From Clostridia bacterium (GTDB lineage: Bacteria > Bacillota > Clostridia > Oscillospirales > Acutalibacteraceae), in contig JAFRJB010000056.1 of the NCBI GenBank assembly GCA_017432485.1, positions 1 to 36,900 of the forward strand: DNA of 36,900 bases, read 5' to 3'. This document shows positions 1 through 8,229 of the stretch, piece after piece (the stretch's first letter is position 1; every line of letters starts with the position of its first letter). A program made the position numbers and the translations under genes. The notes below the pieces were generated by a model that made no database searches, was not told the DNA's origin, and was given only the letters and a program-made list of their open reading frames with translations.

Positions 1-130
1 CCACGGGACCCGTTCAACGGGTAGTAAGTAACAGTTGCATGGCTGGCAGGCCAATAAAAAGCGCACTTGTGCGCCGCCAGTAATATTAGGGCTATGCCCG
101 AAAATGAAATACCACCCGCTATGCGGGTGG
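1..130. repeat. Cluster of four short palindromes, repeat-like intergenic DNA
   Basis: Four perfect short inverted repeats lie in 130 bases: 8-22 (7-bp arms around one base), 61-74 (gcgcac arms, followed on the minus strand by a T run), 89-99 (gggc/gccc) and 112-130 (ccacccgc/gcgggtgg). The last is the likely terminator of the minus-strand operon. Such density suggests an interspersed palindromic element or a folded RNA rather than a gene; no convincing reading frame was found here. The element may continue beyond the left edge. That it is repeated elsewhere in the genome is inference. Confidence 0.45.
102..130 (-). terminator. Intrinsic terminator of coaX-panT
   Basis: An 8-bp perfect stem (112-119 with 123-130, three-base loop) begins five bases past the panT stop. 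On the minus strand it is followed by a moderately T-rich stretch (tatttcatttt). The hairpin is clear but the U tract is interrupted, so efficiency is uncertain. Confidence 0.6.
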
Positions 131-134
131 ATAT

Positions 135-743
135 TTATTTCGAAAACCTTGCGGTTGCTTTACTGAGTGGAATGAGAATGACAGTGCCTAAGATGGTGCA
201 CACAATCAGTTCTACGATTCCGTTAATACCTACCATAGCAATTAAAAACTTTATTACACTCGAAGCGCCGAGGCTGGTTGCCACGCTTTGCAGATACTCG
301 CTTTTCCAGAAAAAGAGGATCAGCAGACCCATAAATAAAACCGTATTTGTCAGCGGAGCGCTCAAAGCACTTATCGCATATGCAGGTACGGACGGGAGCT
401 TCGTTTTCGAGAGTCCTTTATAAATGCACCCGCACACGATACCAATAAGCACGCGCGGCACAATGCACATAATGGCGGTTTTAACAGGGCTGATTTGCAT
501 CAGTGCCGTGCCGAAGGCATCCATACCGAAGCACTGTACAAAACTTGTAATACCGAATGTCAGCCCTAATATTGCGCCGACAATCGGACCGTTTGTAACG
601 GCACCGATAATAATCGGGACAGTTAAGAACGTGATGGACAGTAAGCCGATTTTTAAATAGCCTACAGGTGTGAATGCCATAATAATGATAATGGCAATAA
701 GAATCGCCGTGATACTCAGGCGATAGATTTTTTCTTTATTCAA
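135..743 (-). CDS. panT: ECF transporter S component, probable pantothenate transporter
   Basis: This 202-residue, very hydrophobic protein has about five to six membrane segments (first around residues 9-25) and a basic N-terminus, the size and shape of an ECF-type S component. S components bind one vitamin and work with a shared EcfT/EcfA/EcfA' module, which is not in this window. The substrate is inferred from context: it overlaps coaX, the pantothenate kinase gene, so pantothenate is the likely ligand. Translation starts at TTG (741-743) inside the end of coaX, sharing the bases TTGAATAA with the coaX stop, with a GGGGG Shine-Dalgarno at 752-756. The alternative start codon plus overlap suggests translational coupling. 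A different vitamin substrate cannot be excluded from sequence alone. Confidence 0.8.
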   Translation of the reverse strand: MNKEKIYRLSITAILIAIIIIMAFTPVGYLKIGLLSITFLTVPIIIGAVTNGPIVGAILGLTFGITSFVQCFGMDAFGTALMQISPVKTAIMCIVPRVLIGIVCGCIYKGLSKTKLPSVPAYAISALSAPLTNTVLFMGLLILFFWKSEYLQSVATSLGASSVIKFLIAMVGINGIVELIVCTILGTVILIPLSKATARFSK

Positions 744-1539
744 TTGTTTTTCCCCCTTGATTGTATTCGTAGATAAGTTTTAATCCGTCATTAATGAGAT
801 TTTTGTCATAAATCGGCTGATATTTTTCGACACTGTTGGCAATGATAGGTGCCAAACCGCCGGTAAGCACAATGCTCATACTTTCATAGCCTAAGCTTTG
901 CATAATTCTTTGACTTAAGCCTTCCAGCATCACAGCCGTGCCGACAATCGTGCCCGATGCAATAGAATCAAATGTCACATTGCCGAAAGGCTTGTTGTAA
1001 GCTTTAATCTCGATCGGATTGAGTAAACTTGTGCCGGACCCTAAATGTTCAATGCACATCTTGATACCTGCACTGATGGTGCAGCCTAAGTAGGCACCGT
1101 TTTCATCTAAAACACTGATTTTTGTTGCAGTGCCGAGGTCCCAAATCAAGCAGGGCAGGGGGTATTTTTCTTTAGCGCTGACAGCACCTGCTACTAAGTC
1201 AGCACCCAATTCTCCGCGATTGACACACTTGATATCCAACTTGGTTTTTACACCTAAGTCCACCATAAGCGCCTCTATACCGAGCAAGTCTTTAATCGCG
1301 GCTTTGAGAACAGGGGAAAGCTCGGGAACAACAGAACTCAGTACAGCTCCCGTAAACCCTTCCATACCGCATTTTTTGGTTTCAAGCAATTGTCTCAGGT
1401 CGTACGCATACTGGTCGGAAGTCTTGCGCCTGTCTGAATTAATGCGCGCCAAAAACAGCGGCTCGTCCTCCCGGTAGACAACGATAGTAATGGTTGTATT
1501 ACCGATGTCTGCCGTGAACAGCATTTTTTCTTTTGTCAT
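736..1539 (-). CDS. coaX: Type III pantothenate kinase
   Basis: CoaX phosphorylates pantothenate with ATP, the first step of coenzyme A synthesis, in the cytosol. The 267-residue product has the ASKHA-fold signatures of the family: DIGNT near residues 11-15 (phosphate loop), GADL at 112-115 with the probable catalytic Asp114, DLGTAT at 134-139, and a late LTGGLA motif. In many CoaX proteins the Asp is followed by Arg (GADR); here it is Leu. The open frame extends upstream, but the start at 1539 is chosen because AAAGGAG precedes it at normal spacing and it puts DIGNT close to the N-terminus. A TTGTAT-N17-TATAAT promoter lies just upstream. It is the first gene of a two-gene operon with panT, pairing uptake and phosphorylation of the same vitamin. 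Confidence 0.93.
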   Translation of the reverse strand: MTKEKMLFTADIGNTTITIVVYREDEPLFLARINSDRRKTSDQYAYDLRQLLETKKCGMEGFTGAVLSSVVPELSPVLKAAIKDLLGIEALMVDLGVKTKLDIKCVNRGELGADLVAGAVSAKEKYPLPCLIWDLGTATKISVLDENGAYLGCTISAGIKMCIEHLGSGTSLLNPIEIKAYNKPFGNVTFDSIASGTIVGTAVMLEGLSQRIMQSLGYESMSIVLTGGLAPIIANSVEKYQPIYDKNLINDGLKLIYEYNQGGKTIE

Positions 1540-1573
1540 GATACCACTCCTTTCCGGATGCAGTTCGCATAAC

Positions 1574-1602
1574 ATTATATAATATATAAGAATGAAATAC
1601 AA
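1574..1602 (-). promoter_or_regulatory. Sigma-A-type promoter for coaX-panT
   Basis: On the minus strand TTGTAT (1602-1597) and TATAAT (1579-1574) are separated by 17 bases. The -10 is a perfect consensus and sits about 35 bases upstream of the chosen coaX start. Confidence 0.75.
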
Positions 1603-1645
1603 TCTTTTTTTACTTTATTGCGATATTTTAAGCGCGAAATAGATA

Positions 1646-1674
1646 TTGCATTGTTTTTTTGATTGTTGTATAAT
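1646..1674 (+). promoter_or_regulatory. Sigma-A-type promoter for mscL
   Basis: TTGCAT (1646-1651) and a perfect TATAAT (1669-1674) are separated by 17 bases, about 34 bases before the mscL ATG. It is divergent from the coaX promoter. Confidence 0.75.
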
Positions 1675-1708
1675 GATATATATTATTTTTTCGTGAGGAG
1701 ATTTTGTA

Positions 1709-2179
1709 ATGAAGAAGTTGTTTAAAGATTTTAAAGACTTTATCGACCAGGGCAATGTTATTGACCTTGCAGTCGGCGTTATCATCGGTGCTGCGTTTAA
1801 AGATGTTGTTACGGCTTTGGTGGAAAAAATCATCACCCCGGTTTTAAACTGTATCGGCAGTGATGCTGAAGGTAAATTGAGTGCATTGCGCTTTGAAATC
1901 ATCCCGGGCAATGAAGCCACAACGGTAGAGTTTGGTGCTTTTATTTCTTCGATCATCAGCTTTATTTTGATGGCGTTTATCGTTTTCCTGATTGTCAAAG
2001 CTGTCAGAAAAGCGGCAACCATCGGCAAAAAGAAAAAGGAAGAAGTGGAAGAAGAAACCACCAAAATATGCCCCTTCTGCAAGAGTGAAATTGATATTGA
2101 GGCAACACGTTGCCCGCACTGCACCAGTGAACTTCCCGAAGAGGAAGATGCGGCTGAAACTGACGGCGATGCCGAATAA
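1709..2179 (+). CDS. mscL: Large-conductance mechanosensitive channel with C-terminal zinc ribbon
   Basis: MscL is a homopentameric membrane channel that opens under membrane tension and releases solutes during hypo-osmotic shock. The 156-residue protein starts with the amphipathic N-terminal helix typical of the family (KLFKDFKDFI), then TM1 at about 15-45 (GNVIDLAVGVIIG) and TM2 at about 75-100. A charged linker (KKKKEEVEEE) leads to a C-terminal CPFC...CPHC module (Cys121, 124, 135, 138) that should bind one zinc. MscL proteins without this module are usually shorter and end in a cytoplasmic helix bundle, so the ribbon is an added cytosolic domain of unknown role. GAGGAG lies at normal spacing before the ATG. 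The hydrolase gene follows after 36 bases and may be co-transcribed. Confidence 0.93.
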   Translation: MKKLFKDFKDFIDQGNVIDLAVGVIIGAAFKDVVTALVEKIITPVLNCIGSDAEGKLSALRFEIIPGNEATTVEFGAFISSIISFILMAFIVFLIVKAVRKAATIGKKKKEEVEEETTKICPFCKSEIDIEATRCPHCTSELPEEEDAAETDGDAE

Positions 2180-2215
2180 TCTTTTTGATAAAAACAATTT
2201 AAGGAGTTTTTAATT

Positions 2216-3142
2216 ATGGCTTACAGAGAAATTACTTTCCCGTCATCTACCGGTTTGGGTGATATTTTTGTCAGAGAATGGCTGATTGATGAGCCTAAAG
2301 CAATTATCCAAATGGTTCACGGTATGGCGGAACATGGCGAGAGATATGCCGAAATGGCAGAGTATTTCAATACCCAAGGTTTTTCTTTTGTGATTGATGA
2401 CCATATGGGTCACGGCAGGTCTATTCCCGAAGGCAAAGAGGAAAATCAAGGCTATTTTGGTGAAGAAGACGGCGATGTGCACTTAGTAGAAGATGAAGCA
2501 ACTTTGACCGATATGCTCAAAGATGAATTCCCCGAAGTGCCGATTATCCTGTTCGGTCACTCCATGGGTTCCTTTATTGCGAGAAGATATACGGCTTTCT
2601 TTGCCGATAAACTTGCCGGTGCCGTATTCTGCGGTACTGCCGGTTCCAACCCTGCACTGAAAATCGGTTACGCACTTGCCAAGAGAGAAAGAAAGAAAAA
2701 AGGCTCTCAGTATAAGTCCACATTTATTAACAATTTGGCATTCGGTTCTTACAACAAAAAGACCGAAAAGCGCACCGATTTTGATTGGCTGACCAAAGAT
2801 GAAGAAATTGTCGACAAATATATTGCCGACCCGCTGTGCGGTTTCTTATTCACGGTTGCAGGCTATATGGATTTGTTCAAACTCTTAATGTTTGTCAACG
2901 ATGAAGAGTGGTACCAAAAAGTGCCGAATGATTTGCCGATTTTGGTTTGCGCCGGTCACGATGACCCGGTTGGTGCTTACGGCAAAGGTCCTAAAGAGGT
3001 TTACGCTAAGCTGCGCGCAGGCGGTCATTCCAAGACCGACATGAACCTCTATAAAACTGACCGCCACGAAATTCACAATGAAACCGACAGGCAGCAGGTT
3101 TTGGAAGATTTGGTCAAATTCTTTAATAAAGCCATTCAGTAA
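2216..3142 (+). CDS. Alpha/beta hydrolase, monoacylglycerol lipase / lysophospholipase-like
   Basis: The 308-residue cytosolic protein belongs to the serine-aminopeptidase/Hydrolase_4 group of alpha/beta hydrolases. Visible features are the oxyanion-side motif VHGMAEH (34-40), DDHMGHG (61-67), the nucleophile elbow GHSMG with Ser116, a likely acid Asp250 in GHDDPVG, and His284 in RHEIHNE. No signal peptide is seen. Family members hydrolyse monoacylglycerols, lysophospholipids or small esters; the true substrate cannot be read from sequence. AAGGAG precedes the ATG by 9 bases. It follows mscL closely and ends at a strong bidirectional terminator. A membrane-lipid role beside mscL is only suggestive. 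Confidence 0.85.
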   Translation: MAYREITFPSSTGLGDIFVREWLIDEPKAIIQMVHGMAEHGERYAEMAEYFNTQGFSFVIDDHMGHGRSIPEGKEENQGYFGEEDGDVHLVEDEATLTDMLKDEFPEVPIILFGHSMGSFIARRYTAFFADKLAGAVFCGTAGSNPALKIGYALAKRERKKKGSQYKSTFINNLAFGSYNKKTEKRTDFDWLTKDEEIVDKYIADPLCGFLFTVAGYMDLFKLLMFVNDEEWYQKVPNDLPILVCAGHDDPVGAYGKGPKEVYAKLRAGGHSKTDMNLYKTDRHEIHNETDRQQVLEDLVKFFNKAIQ

Positions 3143-3152
3143 GTTATTTAAT

Positions 3153-3190
3153 AAAAACACAGGGAAGCAATATTGCTTCCCTGTGTTTTT
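3153..3190. terminator. Bidirectional terminator between convergent genes
   Basis: A perfect 30-base palindrome (3157-3186) is flanked by A5 on the left and T5 on the right, so it has a U tract on either strand. It separates the plus-strand hydrolase gene from the minus-strand GDPD gene. Confidence 0.9.
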
Positions 3191-3210
3191 ATTCTAACCT
3201 GTCAACGATT

Positions 3211-4074
3211 TTAGTTATACAGTTTGTCAGTTTCGATATACCTGACTCCCATATCATACAGCTTCTGGGCATCTTTTGTTTTATTGACTGTCCACAGTGA
3301 CAGACCGACATCTTGAGAAAGACAAAGCGAAATTGACTTTTCATTATTGAGATCGATATCAGCCGAAATCCAGCAGTTGCCGAGGCTTTTTGCTTCGTCA
3401 ATTTTCTTTTGATTGATTTTATAAACTAAATACCACAGTTCGATTTCACTATCGTATTTGCGAATTTCCTTGAGCTGTTCCAAATCAAAGGAAATAATGA
3501 TTGCGTTTTTTTCTAATCCTTTTGCTTTTACAGCTTCAACAACCGAGCCGAGTGAGTCATAGTTAGAGGTTTTAATCTCAATTTGCGGTCTGGTTGAACT
3601 GCCGACAAACAGCTCAAGATATTCCTCTAAAGTCGGGATGCGCACATCCGGGTATTCCCAAAAAGCCGTTCCTGTTTTATACGGATAGCTTTTGAGCGTT
3701 GCCAAGTCTTTATCGCCGACTGCGCCCCATTTTTGAAATCTTGTAAATAAAAGCGGGTCGTGATAGAGCACCCAGGTGCCGTCGGAGCTTTGTTTGATGT
3801 CGCACTCGGCGGAATAATAGCCGAGTTCAATCGCTTTTTCATAGGCAGGTAAGGTGTTTTCCGGTGCTTGTGCATTTACGCCGCGGTGCGCGGTAATAAA
3901 GATGTTATTTGCTATTTCAGGTGCTTCTTTTTCAAGACTGATAAGCGTTTGCGGTTTGTTATATGCTTTTCTAAGTGCCGTAAAGGGTGAGTAGGCGCCA
4001 AACAGGCAAAAACAAACAGCGGCGCAAAGAATGATACTAACGATTGAGAGAATGATTTTTTTCTTTTTTCTCAT
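3211..4074 (-). CDS. Membrane-anchored glycerophosphodiester phosphodiesterase
   Basis: GDPD enzymes cleave glycerophosphodiesters to glycerol-3-phosphate plus an alcohol. The 287-residue product has a basic start and one hydrophobic helix (residues 7-27), so the catalytic domain probably faces outward and is membrane-tethered. Catalytic signatures are present: AHRG (His63, Arg64), PENT (71-74), EC-D (Glu90, Asp92), YHDP (His105, Asp106) and PQIEIKT. The frame has an earlier ATG at 4095 that overlaps dusB by 17 bases, but only the ATG at 4074 has a GGAG at good spacing (in the end of dusB), so it is preferred. Only four bases separate it from the dusB stop, so the two genes are likely one operon, probably by physical convenience rather than pathway. 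Confidence 0.88.
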   Translation of the reverse strand: MRKKKKIILSIVSIILCAAVCFCLFGAYSPFTALRKAYNKPQTLISLEKEAPEIANNIFITAHRGVNAQAPENTLPAYEKAIELGYYSAECDIKQSSDGTWVLYHDPLLFTRFQKWGAVGDKDLATLKSYPYKTGTAFWEYPDVRIPTLEEYLELFVGSSTRPQIEIKTSNYDSLGSVVEAVKAKGLEKNAIIISFDLEQLKEIRKYDSEIELWYLVYKINQKKIDEAKSLGNCWISADIDLNNEKSISLCLSQDVGLSLWTVNKTKDAQKLYDMGVRYIETDKLYN

Positions 4075-4078
4075 AGGT

Positions 4079-5068
4079 TTACTCCGTTTCTTCATCGTTT
4101 TGATTAGTATTGCGCATTATGATTTGTGCGGCGAGTGCTTTTAAATCATCTATGGACTGTAGTTGCCCGCATTCGCGGCGGTAAGCGGCGGCGCCGCGTG
4201 TGCCCTTTAAGTACCAGGCGGCATGCTTGTGCGCCTCGCGCATACCGATTTTTTCACCTTTGTAGGCGACTATGCGCTCGATATGTTTTATCATGTATAA
4301 CATCTGCTGTTCAAGCGGCGGGTCGGGAAGAATGATGGTGTGGTTGAGATAAGCGGCAATCTGTTGAAAAATCCAAGGTTTGCCAAGGGCGCCTTGCGCC
4401 ACCATCAGCGCATCGCAACCGGTTTGAGCAAGCATTTCCACGGCGCTCGGCACATCCCGAATGCCGCCGTTACCGATGACAGGAATAGTAACACTTTGTT
4501 TGACCGCGGCAATCGTTTCATAATCAATCGGAAAAGCATACATTTGCTGCCTGGTTCTGCCGTGAACCGTAATAGCAGCAGCGCCTTCTTCCTCGCAGAT
4601 TTTGGCAAGTTCAACTGCTACATTGGAGTCACTGTCCCATCCCGTGCGAAATTTAATCGTTACAGGCACTTCGCTCGCTTCAACTACCGCGTGAATTATC
4701 TCTTTTGCCAGCGGCAGGTTTTTGAGTAATGCACTGCCCGCACCGGTGTTGGCAACCTTCGGGGCAGGGCAGCCCATATTAATATCAATCGCATCCGGCG
4801 AAAAGGCAAGGCATTTTTTGGCTGCCAGCGCCATGGTTGCCGGGTCGGTGCCGAACAGCTGAATGGCAGAGGGGCGCTCTTTGTCGCTCAAGCGCAGTAA
4901 TTCGGCGCTTTTTCTGTCACCCATGGTAAATCCTTTCGCACTTACCATTTCACCGACTGTGAAGCCTGCACCGAACTCAACACACAGTTCTCGAAACGCC
5001 ATGTCGGCAACGCCCGCCATCGGACCTAATATTAAGTTGTTTTTAATTTCGATAGAACCGATTTTCAT
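4079..5068 (-). CDS. dusB: tRNA-dihydrouridine synthase
   Basis: Dus enzymes are FMN-dependent and reduce specific uridines in the tRNA D-loop to dihydrouridine. The 329-residue protein shows the FMN-barrel start LGPMAGVADMAFR (14-26), the GEMVSAKG segment, INMGCPAPKV with catalytic Cys100, the phosphate-binding TVHGRTRQQMY, and VIGNGGIRD. Length and the CPAPKV form fit the bacterial DusB branch common in Firmicutes; the exact uridine modified is not determinable here. A good minus-strand promoter (TTGTCA-N17-TATAAT) lies upstream; the Shine-Dalgarno is weak (AAGG). The GDPD gene follows in the same operon. Confidence 0.92.
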   Translation of the reverse strand: MKIGSIEIKNNLILGPMAGVADMAFRELCVEFGAGFTVGEMVSAKGFTMGDRKSAELLRLSDKERPSAIQLFGTDPATMALAAKKCLAFSPDAIDINMGCPAPKVANTGAGSALLKNLPLAKEIIHAVVEASEVPVTIKFRTGWDSDSNVAVELAKICEEEGAAAITVHGRTRQQMYAFPIDYETIAAVKQSVTIPVIGNGGIRDVPSAVEMLAQTGCDALMVAQGALGKPWIFQQIAAYLNHTIILPDPPLEQQMLYMIKHIERIVAYKGEKIGMREAHKHAAWYLKGTRGAAAYRRECGQLQSIDDLKALAAQIIMRNTNQNDEETE

Positions 5069-5098
5069 TGTGAAACCTTAATTAATATATTTTTAAAA

Positions 5099-5127
5099 AT
5101 TATAGCATAATAAACTTTAAATGACAA
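5099..5127 (-). promoter_or_regulatory. Sigma-A-type promoter for dusB
   Basis: On the minus strand TTGTCA (5127-5122) and TATAAT (5104-5099) are 17 bases apart, about 31 bases before the dusB start. Its -35 overlaps a possible polA -35 on the other strand. Confidence 0.7.
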
Positions 5128-5149
5128 ATGATTTATGGTAAAATATATA
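5121..5149 (+). promoter_or_regulatory. Possible promoter for polA operon
   Basis: ATGACA (5121-5126) and TATATA (5144-5149) are 17 bases apart; an alternative reading is TTTAAA (5116-5121) with TAAAAT (5139-5144), also 17 apart. Neither is strong. The element overlaps the divergent dusB -35, so the two promoters may compete. Confidence 0.4.
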
Positions 5150-5203
5150 GAAAAGGATAATTGATAACAAGCGAGCAAAGAGCCGCTTTGTTTTGGAGGA
5201 AAT

Positions 5204-7795
5204 ATGAGTTTTTTAGTCATTGACGGCAACAGTATTATCAACCGCGCATTCTACGGTATTCGAGACCTTTCTACCAAAGAGGGCATTCATACGAACGCCA
5301 TTTACGGGTTTATGAATATCTTTTTTAAGCTTTTAGAGCAAACAAAGCCCGAAGGTGTAGCGGTGGCTTTTGATTTAAAAAAGCCGACATTTCGGCATAA
5401 AATGTATGCCGATTATAAGGCGGGCAGAAAGCCGATGCCGCCGGAACTTGCCGAGCAGTTTCCGTATTTGAAAGATTTACTGCGCGCCCTCGGTTACTGT
5501 GTTGTGGAAAAAGAGGGCTACGAAGCCGATGATATTTTAGGAACCCTTTCGGCTGCCAGTGCTACGCAAGGGGAGTACTGTTATATTGCGACCGGCGATA
5601 GAGATTCTTTGCAGCTGGTTAATGAACATGTAAGCGTGCTTCTTGCTTCCACCCAAAAAGGGCAGCCGGTTACCGTGGAGTATACGCCGGAACTGATAAA
5701 AGAAAAATATGGTGTTGAGCCTTTAAAACTCATTGAAATTAAAGCCATTCAAGGCGACACTTCCGATAATATTCCCGGTGTTGCCGGTATTGGTGAGAAG
5801 GGAGCACAAGAACTTATTTCCCGCTTTGGCAGTGTGGATTATATTTATAAACATCTTGAAGAGCTGGATATCAAACCCGCTATGCGCACCAAACTGCTTG
5901 CCTCAAAAGAGAAATGCTTTTTGAGCCGCGAATTGGGCGAAATTAATTTGCAGGCACCGATTGATACCGATTTGGCGCATTACAAAATTGCTGCGCCCGA
6001 TGAAGAAGAAAGCCTGCGTATTTTGAGAAAACTCGAATTATATTCGCTGTTGAAAAAAATTGATTTTTCTACCGATGCCTGCGAGCAAACACAAGAAACT
6101 CCCGCATTCAAAGTCGATTTTGAAATTGCAGAAGATTTAAGCGCCCTTTCTCAAAAACTCAAAGAGCAGCCGATGATCTATATGAGTGGCGAGTATGCCG
6201 ATGACTCTTTAAGCGGTCTGTTTTTTGCGACAGATGGCGCGGTGGTCTTTGCCGATGCAATTGATTTGAATTTTTATGCATTTATTGCAGAGGTGTTTGA
6301 GAGTGACACCCCAAAAGCGGTGGATAATGTAAAACCCCTCTTCACGGCTGCAGAAAAATTCGGCACCGCGCTCAAAAATGTAGTGATGGATACTTCTTTA
6401 GCAGGCTATATTTTAGAACCCGATGCCAAAGATTACTCGGCACAGGCACTTGCTTTTAAATATGAGGTGCCTGCACCCGAAACCGATGAAAGCGAAAGAG
6501 AAGAATCTATCAAAAGCTGCGCCGTTTTGCCGGTACTTTGTGAAAAATTGCGCATTCTTATAGAAAATAATCAACAATCCTCTTTATTAAATGATGTAGA
6601 AATACCATTTGCACAAGTGCTTGCGAGTATGGAAATAGAAGGCTTTTTGGTCGATAAAGAGGGGATTATCGCTTTCGGCGAGCAATTAGGTGTGCGCATT
6701 GAAGAAATCACAGCGCAAATCTATGAAATGGTCGGTAAAGAATTTAATATCAATTCACCCAAGCAGCTGGGTGTGGCGCTGTTTGAAGATTTGCAGCTGC
6801 CCTGCAAAAAGAAAACGAAAAGCGGCTATTCCACAAAAGCGGAAGTGCTCGAAGGCTTAGTCGATGCACATCCGGTCATTGAGCTGATTTTGGAATATCG
6901 CTCGCTGAGTAAACTCAAATCCACCTACTGTGATGGTTTGGTAAAAGTTATTTCGCCTGATGGCAGAATTCATTCCTCCTTTAATCAAACCGAGACCAGA
7001 ACAGGCAGAATCAGCTCGACCGAGCCGAATTTGCAAAACATTCCTATCAGAACCAAACTCGGTATGGAAATGCGCAAATTTTTCTTGGCAAAAGAGCGCT
7101 GCACTCTTGTGGATGCCGATTACAGCCAAATTGAATTGCGCGTGCTTGCTGCAATCGCTGATGATGAAAATATGAAAAAAGCCTTTAATGAAGGGGCGGA
7201 TATTCACGCCATTACCGCTTCCGAAGTATTCGGCGTACCGCCGGAAGAGGTTACCGGTGAAATGCGCAGAAGCGCGAAAGCGGTCAATTTCGGAATAGTT
7301 TACGGTATCGGCGCTTTTTCACTTGCCAAAGATATCGGTGTTACCCGTAAAGAAGCAGACAGTTATATTAAGGGTTATTTAGACCATTTCAGCGGCATTG
7401 ACAGGTATATGCAGGAAGTCATTACCAAAGCCAAAGAAGATGGCTTTGTCAGCACTACTTTTGGCAGAAGGCGCTACCTGCCGGAGTTAAAATCCCACAA
7501 CGGAATGATTCGCTCCTTCGGTGAAAGAGTGGCGCGTAACATGCCCATTCAAGGTACGGCGGCAGATATTATCAAAATTGCGATGATAAAGGTCTATCGG
7601 CGCTTAAAAGCCGAAAAACTCAAATCAAAATTAATTCTGCAAGTGCACGATGAATTGATTATTGAAGCAAGTGAGGACGAAAGCGAGTATATCAAAGATT
7701 TACTCAAAGAAGAAATGGAAAATGCTTGCCAAATGGGGGTTAAACTCAAAGCCGATGTCGGCTGCGGCAAGACATGGTATGATGCTAAAGCATGA
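5204..7795 (+). CDS. polA: DNA polymerase I
   Basis: Pol I fills gaps and removes RNA primers in lagging-strand synthesis and repair. The 863-residue protein has an N-terminal 5'-3' flap nuclease (about 1-290; motifs YEADDILGTL, ATGDRDSLQL, GDTSDNIPGV with a helix-hairpin-helix), a central region (about 300-490), and the family-A polymerase with motif A (DADYSQIELR), motif B (RRSAKAVNFGIVYG) and motif C (QVHDE). The central proofreading-like domain lacks the usual DxE metal-binding start, so 3'-5' exonuclease activity is probably absent, as in several Firmicute Pol I enzymes. GGAGG lies 7 bases before the ATG. It is first in an operon with rimI and tsaD; its stop overlaps the rimI start (ATGA). 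Confidence 0.96.
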   Translation: MSFLVIDGNSIINRAFYGIRDLSTKEGIHTNAIYGFMNIFFKLLEQTKPEGVAVAFDLKKPTFRHKMYADYKAGRKPMPPELAEQFPYLKDLLRALGYCVVEKEGYEADDILGTLSAASATQGEYCYIATGDRDSLQLVNEHVSVLLASTQKGQPVTVEYTPELIKEKYGVEPLKLIEIKAIQGDTSDNIPGVAGIGEKGAQELISRFGSVDYIYKHLEELDIKPAMRTKLLASKEKCFLSRELGEINLQAPIDTDLAHYKIAAPDEEESLRILRKLELYSLLKKIDFSTDACEQTQETPAFKVDFEIAEDLSALSQKLKEQPMIYMSGEYADDSLSGLFFATDGAVVFADAIDLNFYAFIAEVFESDTPKAVDNVKPLFTAAEKFGTALKNVVMDTSLAGYILEPDAKDYSAQALAFKYEVPAPETDESEREESIKSCAVLPVLCEKLRILIENNQQSSLLNDVEIPFAQVLASMEIEGFLVDKEGIIAFGEQLGVRIEEITAQIYEMVGKEFNINSPKQLGVALFEDLQLPCKKKTKSGYSTKAEVLEGLVDAHPVIELILEYRSLSKLKSTYCDGLVKVISPDGRIHSSFNQTETRTGRISSTEPNLQNIPIRTKLGMEMRKFFLAKERCTLVDADYSQIELRVLAAIADDENMKKAFNEGADIHAITASEVFGVPPEEVTGEMRRSAKAVNFGIVYGIGAFSLAKDIGVTRKEADSYIKGYLDHFSGIDRYMQEVITKAKEDGFVSTTFGRRRYLPELKSHNGMIRSFGERVARNMPIQGTAADIIKIAMIKVYRRLKAEKLKSKLILQVHDELIIEASEDESEYIKDLLKEEMENACQMGVKLKADVGCGKTWYDAKA

Positions 7796-8229
7796 GAATA
7801 GAAAGATTTAAAAAAGAACATATTCCTGCGCTTTGTGAGCTTGAAACGCAGTGTTTCGGCACTGTCGCTTGGAGCGAAAGTGCTTTTGAGAGTGAGCTTT
7901 ATAAAGAAGATGCCATATTTCTCTGTGCGCTTGAGGGTGATACGCTTATCGGCTGTGCAGCACTTAATTATGCAGCAGGGCAGGGCTTTATTTCCAAAGT
8001 GATGGTTGTGCCTGCGTTTCGGCGACAAGGAATTGCGAAGGCGCTCTTGGAGCAAATGATCCGGGTCGCCAAAGAAAACGGCATATATGAGCTGACACTG
8101 GAAGTGCGCGCCTCTAATGAGGCAGCGATCGCGCTCTATGAAGCGCTTGGTTTTGAAAACTTAGGAATAAGGAGAAATTTTTATCGCTTGCCGAAAGAAG
8201 ATGCGGTAATAATGACAAAGCAGTTATGA
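7792..8229 (+). CDS. rimI: GNAT acetyltransferase, ribosomal protein bS18 alanine N-acetyltransferase type
   Basis: The 145-residue protein is a single GNAT domain: an N-terminal ERFKKEHIPALCELE segment, beta-strand VMVVPAFRRQGIAKALL carrying the Q/RxxGxG/A acetyl-CoA loop, ASNEAAIALYEALGF, and a C-terminal RRNFYRLPKEDAVIM, the pattern of RimI. RimI acetylates the N-terminal Ala of ribosomal protein bS18. The assignment rests on this motif pattern and on the tsaD neighbour, a common pairing in Firmicutes; other GNAT substrates remain possible. Both ends overlap neighbours by ATGA, indicating coupled translation from polA through to tsaD. Confidence 0.85.
   Translation: MRIERFKKEHIPALCELETQCFGTVAWSESAFESELYKEDAIFLCALEGDTLIGCAALNYAAGQGFISKVMVVPAFRRQGIAKALLEQMIRVAKENGIYELTLEVRASNEAAIALYEALGFENLGIRRNFYRLPKEDAVIMTKQL

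Noticed and set aside
5160..5200. Hairpin in the polA leader (aacaagcg/cgctttgtt)
   Set aside because: Imperfect stem with a bulge, does not cover the Shine-Dalgarno and has no recognisable regulatory motif.
5204..7795. Loss of proofreading in PolA as a novel finding
   Set aside because: Absence of the DxE exonuclease motif is already known for Pol I of several Firmicutes, so it is recorded only in the feature.
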